The position numbers were made by a program, and so were the translations under genes. A stretch of DNA of 64,000 nt from Strongyloides papillosus (Eukaryota > Nematoda > Chromadorea > Rhabditida > Strongyloididae), in the NCBI GenBank assembly GCA_005656395.1, contig SRSI01000038.1, forward strand, positions 930,001-994,000. The letters run 5' to 3'. Numbering within the stretch: position 1 is the stretch's first letter; each line of letters begins with the position of its first letter. Below the pieces are notes generated by a model. It saw only the letters and a list, made by a program, of their open reading frames with translations. It made no database searches and was not told where the DNA came from. This document shows, piece by piece, positions 55,551 to 64,000 of the stretch.

Positions 55551-56740
55551 TACATTTTTTGGATGATATGTTAAAATATTTTATTATAAAAGTTAAAACT
55601 GTATAAATCAAAATAAAGATACTGATGATTATCACGACAATATCTACTAATTAGAAAACTCTCCAAAGATAGAACATTATAATAAATCTTTTTTTTTAAA
55701 TAACATTTAATTAATTAAACTACTACCAGAAAAATTCGTGAAGATATTAATAGATAGTAACCGGAGATTTTTTAAAGGTTATGATAAAATGTATAATAAT
55801 GTCGCTAGAGTAATTAATAAAATTTTTTCATCTATACAGAAACTTCTCAGTTTCTACTTCATTATCTCATTCTTACTAATTTAGAGTTATTAAATGTATT
55901 TTAAATATGAAATCTGCCATTGGAATTACTGAATTTTCAAGTGCAATAATACTATTCATAACGTGTTTTATACAGTTAATCTCGAATATTATCATTATGT
56001 CTACTACAAATTCGCCCTCGTTATTTTTACTACCTTATTTGTTATTCAATGTATATACTTATCTATATATTTGTTTTTCAATATGGTATTTATGATTTTA
56101 ATCAATGCTAAGGAAAACAAACTTTCAAGATTAAATCCAATATAGTTAGAAAATCAATTATTAATTGTAAATGTTTTCTTTAATTCATTTATTAATTTTT
56201 CTATATTAATTGTTGAAAGTGGTGCTGCTGCTTTTACTTCAAGAGGTAAAATTTATATTTTATAAACTTCAAACATTTTCATTCTTTAGAAAAAATTGTT
56301 TATTATGAATCTCTTGTATGTTACTACTTTTGTATATTTCTTTATACAATAATATTTTCAATTACTTTTGCTTTTCTCATAAGAAATATTAGAAAAGAAA
56401 TAATCAAATACTTCGTTAGGAAGTATAGAAGAATTTTCAAAAATAACAAAGTAGAAATTATTAAAATAACCTTAAATTAATTAACTCTCAAATAATTTTT
56501 GTATTTCATTAATTGTCATAATTAGATATTACTATATCTATCTTTATTTTGTGAATTTTTTTGTTTAATATATAATTATCAAATTTAATGTTATTGAAAC
56601 GGTAATAAATTCTAATAAAAATATTTATAATATTTATATCTTAATTACAAGAAAGTAATAAAAATATTTTAATTTTTACAAAAACTTGCAATGTTGCAAA
56701 ATTTATATCTCATGAGAATTTTTTAATCCGTGAAGCTTAT
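55551..56740 (+). repeat. Left inverted arm
   Basis: About 1190 bp, inverted relative to 61485-62641. Inner end is at TCCGTGAAG(C/T)TTAT. Carries the plus-strand membrane-protein pseudogene. Confidence 0.88.
55907..56480 (+). pseudogene. Multi-pass membrane protein, frameshifted with a TAG stop (left arm copy)
   Basis: From ATG 55907: hydrophobic segments (SSAIILFITCFIQLISNIII; FLLPYLLFNVYTYLYI), then a one-base frame change near 56070. The second frame continues with NKLSRLNPI, TAG, then LENQLLIVNVFFNSFINFSI and SGAAAFTSR. A 44 bp GTAAAA...CTTTAG intron (56246-56289) leads to KIVYYESLVCYYFCIFLYTI and a basic tail ending TAA 56480. About four membrane spans. It looks like part of a nematode multi-pass receptor or tetraspan family, not identified. 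The right-arm copy has Trp where this has TAG. Confidence 0.55.
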
Positions 56741-57801
56741 AAATAATAATTCCAATTTAATTTTTAAGATTTACGTGAGTTTCTTTTTTTAGATATAAAT
56801 ATTTATTTGAATTATCTATAATTTCAAAAGTTTGTATCATAAGAGTATCTTAATAATAATATAAATAGCAAAGTAAAAACTTTATTTTTACAATAAGTGT
56901 ATGCTTTTAAGTTACCCACAATTTGAAAATAATGCATATTGAAAAATGAATCCATGAGTTAATCAAATTTATAAAAAATTAAAGAAATCTAACATGTAGA
57001 TTTCAAAAAATGTTTTATTGTATGCTTCATACAGTATTAATTCTATTGTTTTAGTAACGGTTATTAATTTGATGATCTATTATTTAGATAATTTGTATAG
57101 ATAAAATGGATTTTACTTTAAATATAATTGTAAGTCCATGAGTTTATTAAAATATTTAAAAATTAAAAAAAAGAATATTTCATGGATTTGGAAAAAATTA
57201 TATAGTATGTTTGAACCAGTAGTAATACTATTTCTTAATGACAGTTGTTAAATAAATATTCGCCTTTTTTACATATATGGTGATGTTATTTATCTCTTGA
57301 TACAAAAGAATTCTCATATTATGGAGAAACCAAAAAGAGAAAGTACCTGTAGATATATATATGGTATTGTTCTAAAAAGAAAGAGTTATCTATAAAAAAT
57401 AACTATTGCCTGTAATAGTGCGAAAATATATATAATACAGTAATTTTTAATTAATTGTTTACTTGATTGTTTATTTCTTTGTTTAGATATAGAAATTATT
57501 ATTTTATTATGTGTTAATATATGTTCACAAAGAATAACGTTGAAAACATAGTAAATAAATTTTAGTGATTTATGATTTTGATTACATCAAATATATTATG
57601 ATATTTTGATTATTATATTTTTGATTGAATTATGTGTGGTAAAGTGATTTTAATGATAATATAATATAAATATTTTATTTTAATTTTGTTGGGTTTTATC
57701 TAAAATTATTAAATTTTTTATTTTATTTTTATAATATTTAATAGTAAAAACTTCATATTAAAAAAATATTTTAGAAACTTGCTTCACTTTATTCTACTAC
57801 T
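56741..57801. other. Upstream region of the transposase-like gene
   Basis: AT-rich, no ORF of substance. Should contain the promoter of the gene at 57802. Confidence 0.4.
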
Positions 57802-60270
57802 ATGACTATCTTTCGCTGTGGTAAACATGTCATTCCTTGCCCAATTTGTTCAAGCAGATTTCGAGCTAAGTAGGTTTAAACAAAGAAACAGAAGTTTTTT
57901 GGTAATAAATTTTATCATTAAATTATACTTTTTATGTATTTAATTAGTTTTTTATCAATAAATAAAAACATTTACATTAATGTTAATAGTTAATATATAT
58001 GAAACAAACAAAAACATTTATATTAAAATATTAGTTAAAATATATTATATAATTTAAAATCATTCAATTATCAATAAATATTTATAATTTTCTTTTATAG
58101 AAGATGGGTGGCCCACATTTGTTATGTACATCCCGAAATTTATGCTAATAAACAATATGTTTTCGCTTGTCCATATTCAGACATATGTAGCCGTACATAC
58201 AAATCCATAGATAATTTAATTAAACATTGCAAAAGTACTCACAATTTGCCAGGAATGGGGAAATTGCATCGTCAAGTACAAATTACGGAGCTTCAAAATG
58301 TAAAATTAATGTTGGAGGAAAGTGACGATGAAGATTTAATGAATACGGATTATGAAACCGACACAGAAGTCGTCAATTTTCAAAGTTTGTCTAGGATGCG
58401 AAGAAATACTGCTCCTGTTCCAGTCGCTGCTCCAGTTGCTGCTCCAGTTCCTGTTCCAGTTGCTGATTCTACAGTAGACCAACATGAGCCTATGGATGTT
58501 GGTATTCACAATAATCCTCCTGACGTTATCACTGATACTTCAACTGTCGAATCAAATGCAAATGACTCTCTAATGAAAGCAAATTGGATTGAAACTTTTA
58601 TATTAAAATTTTTATACAAAACTCTTTTTAGTGACAGTACTATGGAATCAGTCATAGAAACTATAAGAAGTATTATCTCGAAAGTATGTGATGACATTGT
58701 TACTATATGTCAGAATAATCAGCCTGCTAATAGGGAAGTTTTGAATTATATCAGTAATCTTTGCGAAATGTCATGTATGACAAATTTGGTAAAAAAAATA
58801 AATGGAAGAGAAGAAATAAAAGAAAAAATCGTTCATGTTGATACTGCTGCACGTGGAGTTGATGAACCCCCAAGGGCATATTCAGCATCCTATCTTTCAT
58901 TAAAAGATTCTATTGAAAGATATTTAAATATGAAACATATTTTACCATATATTCAATTTCCTCGTCCTAGTGAGCAGAATATCATCGATTCATGTCTTTG
59001 TGGTTTGCAATACAAGACTTTATACAACAAATATAAGAAGTTCTTGGCTGTTAACATATATATCGATGATGTGTCATTAAATACGCCAATTGGAAGTTAT
59101 TCAAACAATAATGGTATTACAAATGTTTCATATTCAATACCAAATGTTGTTAGAAAAAGAAGCACTCTTGACAACATTCAACCATTCATTGTCACTTTGT
59201 CTGAGCATGCAAAAATGAATTCATATCAGGAGATTGCTAAAATTATCAAAAATGAGTTCGAAGGCCTAGAAGTTCGTGTTGGAGAAGAGATGATTCCTTG
59301 TAAATTATTTATGTTAAAAGGAGACAATCTTGCTGTTAACTCAATTCTTAAGCTTTCTGCGTCATTTTCTCCAAAAAGTGCAACTAACCAATGTCGTCTT
59401 TGCTTGTGTACTTATGACCAGTTTCAAGAGCATTTATCATCTTCGAGGATTCCTACACGTATGATTAGGTTAGAAAGTCCAAATGAACTTTTTAAATTTC
59501 CTCTAAATAGATCACTTGATCCTTTCCATGATCTACATGAAGGAGTTGTACCTCAAATTACGTTTTTGTTAATACGTAGAGGTGTTGAACAGAGGTTATT
59601 TTCAGCAAGAGCCTTCTATGATACAGCAGTTGAAATTTCGAAGCAACTTAAAAATCATACAAAATTTCATGATTCTCTCAATGCTCCAGAAAATATCACT
59701 TGGCATATCAACAATACTGATGTAACAAAAAAAACTACTTTAAGACTGAATGGATACCAATCAGTTACATTATTATATGCTTTGCCAATTGTTTTCGACA
59801 TGCTATGTCCTGATGGTTTCAAAGAGGAGAAAAAATTGACTTCAAAACTCATAGACATTGTTAGATATAGCACATCAAATACAATGGAGTATGTTCAAGT
59901 TGATTCGTTGGATTCTTCAATAACCGCTTTTCTACATTTATTGAAGAACATGGAACCACGTTTTTCTCTATCCATAAAGTTCCATAATTTATGTCATTAT
60001 AAATTAATGATAGAGTCATTTGGGCTTCCAAAAAGTTGGAGTTGTGAAAGAAAAGAATCAACAAATGCTGTACTAAAACAACTCGTATTAATTTCTAAAA
60101 ATCGAGTTAACGTTCCTAAAACGTGTTTTAGAAAGTTAATGCAGCGAAAACGATTACTTGAAATGTTGATTGAAAGTGATCCTGACTTTGATCCTTCTAA
60201 CCAACCTGTTGTTGCTTCGCAGGTGACAAAAATTCTAGGAAGTGATGGTAAAACATACGAGATAGAGTAA
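57802..60270 (+). CDS. Zinc-finger protein with CACTA/CMC-like transposase motifs
   Basis: Exon 1 is 57802-57869 (GTAGGT donor) and exon 2 is 58101-60270 (TTTTATAG acceptor), joined in phase 2; 745 residues. The junction completes a C2H2 finger (CPIC, then HICYVH across the intron); a second, C-x4-C type, follows (CPYSDIC...HCKSTH). Next are an acidic stretch, a Pro/Ala/Val run (~125-143), and a large core. Core motifs: IYIDDVSLNTPIGS at ~342-355, KGDNLAVNSIL at ~429, a Cys cluster (CRLCLC, ~454-459), and DPFHDLHEGV at ~496-505. The DD, GDN, Cys-pair and HD-x-LHEG order resembles Tnp2/CACTA-type proteins found in animal repeats. DNA cutting for the flanking inverted arms is inferred, not shown. 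The frame is fully intact. Confidence 0.65.
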
Positions 60271-60946
60271 AAAATATTTATTAAATAATTTTATATTAAT
60301 TTATTAGTAATTGATTTTAAAAACAATAGTACTTTATCGACACATAATTCTAGTAATAACTTTCTTTATCTATATATTAAAAACAATTATATACAAAGTC
60401 ATAATTTATATTAAATTTTTACTCTCCTTTCATATTTACTTACATATAATATACTTACTAAAGAAATAAAGTTTTATTTTTATCAAATTTTAAAAAGCTA
60501 CTTGTCTTATATATTAATGAGTAGAATACTATTTGCGAAGACTCCGTGCAAAACAATCTCTCATAGCATCAAAAGATTTTTAAAAATTCATCAATTACAA
60601 TTTTAGCATTTATAACACTATATTATAAAGCTATAATAACAGATGGATATTGGATTTTGTTTTTAATTTTGAATTATATTTATAATATTCCTATATTTGA
60701 AGTCTTCATATTGTTTATTGAAGTTTGAATAAATTTTCAAATCACTTATCATGGTAGATATTTACATAATTTAAAAATGTTCAACCAAATAAAAGATACT
60801 AATATATATTTACAAACATATTTTAGTAAATATTTTATTGACTCTCTGGCGGGGAATCAGTTACTATTGAAGCTGGATAATTTATTTAAACTCAATATTT
60901 TTCCTTTTTATATTACTTGCCACTTCATGATTTATCAATAGTTATC
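60271..60946. other. No supported gene
   Basis: 3' flank of the transposase-like gene; AT-rich. Confidence 0.35.
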
Positions 60947-61084
60947 ATGGAAGAGGATGATGATATACAGACTATTAATGAAATTAGAGAAGAAAATTGT
61001 AGATGGGAATTAGATAGTATCATAAGAAAAAATTACAAAAAACTAATATTTAGGGAAATGAAGAACAAAAATCGTTTTACCTAA
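60947..61084 (+). CDS. Small acidic/basic ORF (45 aa)
   Basis: ATG 60947 to TAA 61082-61084. The product starts MEEDDDIQTINEIREENCRW and ends basic. Charged, helical, with an acceptable start context. Could be an accessory protein of the surrounding element or chance. Confidence 0.25.
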   Translation: MEEDDDIQTINEIREENCRWELDSIIRKNYKKLIFREMKNKNRFT

Positions 61085-61484
61085 ATTTACTTATTGTATC
61101 TTCTAACGACACATCTACGGTGATAAAAATTTCCAGAAAATACCACCCACTTTTGTTGTTTCTTATTCTCCAAATTTATAAATAACCAGAATAATAGAGG
61201 TATACAATACATCCATAGCCAAATAAGATAAAAAAATGAATACTTCTCAGTTGCCAATAAAGATTACGAATTACAAACCACAAGACTTTTGTTCACAAAG
61301 AAGCAATGTGTTTCCAGAGGTTAATTAAACAAATACGTTTGTTACCACATTCTATGATGATAATTCTTCTGTTTTTTTGTGAAACAGAGTTAAGAATTGC
61401 CCAGCCGGGTGTGCCAATAAATAATTATTTTTTTAAAAAATGTTAATTTTATATTTTTACAATAAATATATTGTATTTTTATAA
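61085..61484. other. No supported gene
   Basis: Short spacer inside the right inverted arm's inner end. Contains a GC-richer phrase (GCCCAGCCGGGTGTGCC, ~61397) of unknown meaning. Confidence 0.3.
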
Positions 61485-62641
61485 TAAACTTCACGGATTA
61501 AAAAATTCTCATGAGATATAAATTTTGCAACATTGCAAGTCTTTGTAAAAATTAGAATATTTTTATTAGAATTTACAACCGTTTCAATAACATTAATTTT
61601 GATAATTATATATTAAACAAAAAAATCCACAAAATAAAGATAAATAAAGTGATATCTAATTATAACAATTGATAAAATACAAAAAATAGTTGAGAATTAA
61701 TTAATTTAAGGTTATTTTAATAATTTCTACTTTGTTATTTTTGGAAATTCTTCTATACTTCCTAACGAAGTATTTGATTATTTCTTTTCTAATATTCCTT
61801 ATGAGAAAAGCAAAAGTAATTGAAAATATTATTGTATAAAGAAATATACAAAAGTAGTAACATACAAGAGATTCATAATAAACAATTTTTTCTAAAGAAT
61901 GAAAATGTTTGAAGTTTATAAAACATAAATTTTACCTCTTGAAGTAAAAGCAGTAGCACCACTTCCAACAATTATTACAAAAAAATTAATAAATGAATAT
62001 AAGAAAACATTTACAATTTATAATTGATTTTCTAACCATAATGGATTTAATCTTGAAAGTTTGTTTTTCTTAGCATTGATTAAAATCATAAATAACATAT
62101 TGAAAAAAAATATATAGATAAGTATGTACAATGAATAACAAATAAGGTAGTAAAAATAACGAGGAAGAATTTGTAGTAGACATAATGATAATATTCAGGA
62201 TTAACTGTATAAAACACGTTATGAATAGTATTATTGCACTTGAAAATTCAGTAATTCCAATGGCAGATTTCATATTTAAAATATATTTAATAACTCTTTA
62301 ATAACTCTAAATTAGTAAGAATGAGATAATGAAATAGAAACTGAGAAGTTTCTGTACAGATGAAAAATTTTATTAATTACCCTAGCGACATTATTATACA
62401 TTTTACCATAACCTTTAAAAAATCTCCGGTTACTATCTATTAATATCTCCATGAATTTTTTTGATAATAGTTTAATTAATTAAATTTTATTTTGAAAAAA
62501 AAGATTTTTTATAATGTTTTATCTTTAGAGAGTTTTCTAACTAGTAGATATTGTCGTGATAATTATCATGATTCTTTATTTTGATTTATACAATTTCAAC
62601 TTTTATAATAAAATATTTTAACATATCATCCAAAAAATGTA
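61485..62641 (-). repeat. Right inverted arm
   Basis: About 1157 bp, inverted copy of 55551-56740, carrying the minus-strand copy of the membrane-protein pseudogene. Confidence 0.88.
61701..62273 (-). pseudogene. Multi-pass membrane protein pseudogene (right arm copy)
   Basis: Mirror of 55907-56480: the same start (MKSAIGITEFSSAIILFITC), the same frame change after TYLYI, and the same intron and basic tail. It keeps TGG (Trp) where the left copy has TAG, but has its own TAA (LENQL, stop) where the left copy has TTA. The copies thus share one lesion and each has a private one. Confidence 0.55.
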
Positions 62642-63009
62642 AGATTGCAATTACATACTTTATTTCTATGTGAAATTTGAATATATGAAAAGTTTTTTTA
62701 AAATATTTACAAAAAAATATTTTTTATTTTTTATATGATAATTATAATGTATATCACAATATTTTAGTTATATGACTAAAATTTTAAAAATATAATTTTT
62801 TGGTACAACGTTGTAAAAAGTTAACTTTTATAATAAATTTTAGAAAAAAGTAATGTAATTTAATATATAATACATTAATATGGATAAAATTTGAATTGAT
62901 TGTACATTTATGAAGTCTAGTTATTTTGAATTTTATTTTATAATTAACCAAGAATATAAATTTCTTTAGTTGCACATTAATTCAAAAAGTTGCCATGATA
63001 TTTTGACTG
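62642..63009. other. No supported gene
   Basis: AT-rich spacer before the LTR-like region. Nothing recognised. Confidence 0.35.
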
Positions 63010-64000
63010 TAATTGTGAACATGGGAAGCTGTGTCGGATGAAATGTATGTACATTCATATCAATAAGAACACGCCCATTCCCTCAAGGACTATATAAGGA
63101 ACGGATGAAGACTATTTTACATCATAGTTAAATAATACCTTTTTGATAATATATATATATATTCACTTTATTGTTATATTCTAATTCCCCTTTGTTTAAA
63201 TAAACTCCTAAACAAAGTCTCGTGTTTTATTGCAAAAGCCCGGAAGCCTTCACGGCTCCCGAAGAATCCACCAGGATTACATGGAGGTTCCACCTCGTTT
63301 GAACTAATCGCTACATTTTGATACCCGAACCTCTTTTGTGGATTTCCCGACATCTCCAGTAATGGAGTACTGCTTGCAACAACACAAATTGATGATCTAA
63401 ATGGAGATACAACAATGCCTTTAACGACTCTTCCCGTAGACACAAAGAACAGCTTCTGATATTAAAATGTAAGACTTTATTAATAATTTTATGTAGACAA
63501 GTACCACACACCTTTATGAAACAAGCCTTCTACAGAAATGGATCCACCGTCAGCCAAAGTCTTACATAGTGCATAAATAATAAATAATAGCTTCACAAAA
63601 TTTTAAAGAATACCTCATAAGGCTGACGCCAGACTTCTAATTGGTAGTGACGACGTCATGAATCGTCACATTGGAGCACCGATGCGTGGTTTGATGTTGG
63701 CTCATCATTGTACATCCACGTCCTCATCAAGGAATGCAGTCTGGTACCTTCTGACGAGCCAAGTACACATTTTCATGCGGATAATGGACCACTTTAAAGT
63801 ACAATTACGACCATGAATATTTGAAAAGAAAAACCACATTGATAACAAAGGAACACACACTACAACATTTTTTTAACAATTAACTATTCATGGACGACTG
63901 TGTTCATAAAAAGAGATTAATAAATAGACTAGACAATTACTTTAAAGGATAGAATAATTGAAGCAATATAATAGATAAAATTTTTACAAAAGGCCGATTT
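63010..64000 (+). mobile_element. BEL/Pao-like LTR retroelement remnant with 5' LTR, runs off the window
   Basis: An LTR-like region ends ATTACA at about 63281, directly before a primer site. It contains a TATA box (CTATATAAGG, ~63090) and AATAAA (~63197). Gag is missing: within 60 bases after the primer site the plus frame reads GVLLATTQIDDLNGDT...LPVDTKNSF, like the BEL/Pao protease start with a damaged DTGS site. After broken text, KADARLLIGSDDVMN (from ~63620) resembles the protease end (DLLIGSD). The 5' limit of the LTR is uncertain. Confidence 0.5.
63282..63315 (+). promoter_or_regulatory. tRNA-Gln primer-binding site with extended tRNA complementarity
   Basis: TGGAGGTTCCACC (63282-63294) is complementary to the 3' end of tRNA-Gln including CCA. 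The following TTTGAACT and ATCGCT also occur, in order and nearly spaced, in the tRNA-Gln antisense strand, so the match extends through the T-arm with small gaps. Confidence 0.7.

Larger units (their letters stand above)
55551..62641. mobile_element. 7.1 kb element with ~1.2 kb inverted arms and a transposase-like gene
   Basis: The left arm (55551-56740) and right arm (61485-62641) are inverted copies, high in identity by eye, starting TACATTTTTTGGATGATATG at both outer ends. Each arm includes the same decayed membrane-protein gene with its upstream region. Between them lies one intact plus-strand gene with zinc fingers and transposase-like motifs, plus a 45-codon ORF. No clear target duplication: the left flank ends GAAATT and the right begins AGATTG. 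Either a large-TIR DNA transposon or an inverted segmental duplication around a transposase gene. Confidence 0.65.

Noticed and set aside
58506..60064. Minus-strand ORFs over the transposase-like gene
   Set aside because: Shadows of the 720-codon plus-strand frame.
63174..63511. Minus-strand ORFs near the right end
   Set aside because: The plus strand carries the LTR, primer site and protease remnant; these are antisense.

Overview
This 64 kb window is strongly AT-rich eukaryotic DNA, most likely from a nematode, plausibly of the Strongyloides clade. The evidence is introns of about 42-51 bases with GTAAGT/GTATGT donors and TTTTAG/TTTCAG acceptors, an astacin-EGF-CUB secreted protein, F-box paralogs, and a dense mix of MULE, mariner, foldback and nematode-type LTR elements. 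The clade assignment is inference. The window reads as a transposon-rich region with a few intact host genes and many broken ones.

Layout. 0-4 kb: an RPA1-like gene with an in-frame stop, then a nonsense-bearing F-box paralog. 4-9 kb: a foldback element whose right arm holds a Ty3/gypsy-type LTR element; that element has identical LTRs and one 980-codon frame but has cleanly lost reverse transcriptase and RNase H. 9-14.5 kb: a second foldback element inside an older repeat, a small membrane-protein exon, and the first copy of a ~520 bp-unit repeat family. 14.5-20 kb: a decayed gene, an intact two-exon F-box gene, a membrane-protein tail exon, and a MULE with an intact transposase. 21.3-23.7 kb: a secreted astacin that has lost every zinc ligand, with a mariner in its intron. 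24.3-27.6 kb: a 5'-long but frameshifted RTE-type LINE with target-site duplications. 28-35 kb: a piggyBac-like MITE, a palindromic MITE, an RFWD3-type RING gene, a foldback with tandem units, and repeat copy 2.

35.1-44.1 kb: an array of 17 bp palindromic monomers split by a second gypsy element. That element has two long frames joined by a -1 shift, a tRNA-Gln primer site, and a signal-peptide/membrane-anchor protein inserted between nucleocapsid and protease. 44.1-46.6 kb: repeat copy 3. 47.6-54.5 kb: broken host genes: an ALK-like receptor kinase N-lobe, a repeat-bearing possible HORMA protein, Elongator subunit ELP2 with four stops, and an orphan RPS28 exon. 55.5-62.6 kb: a 7.1 kb unit with ~1.2 kb inverted arms, each carrying a decayed membrane-protein gene, around an intact two-exon zinc-finger/transposase-like gene. 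63-64 kb: a BEL/Pao-like remnant with a tRNA-Gln primer site.

The genes do not form a pathway. The most interesting items are the RT-less gypsy element, the gypsy element with an internal membrane protein, the inverted-arm transposase element, and the catalytically dead astacin. All alignments were made by eye; family calls rest on remembered motifs.
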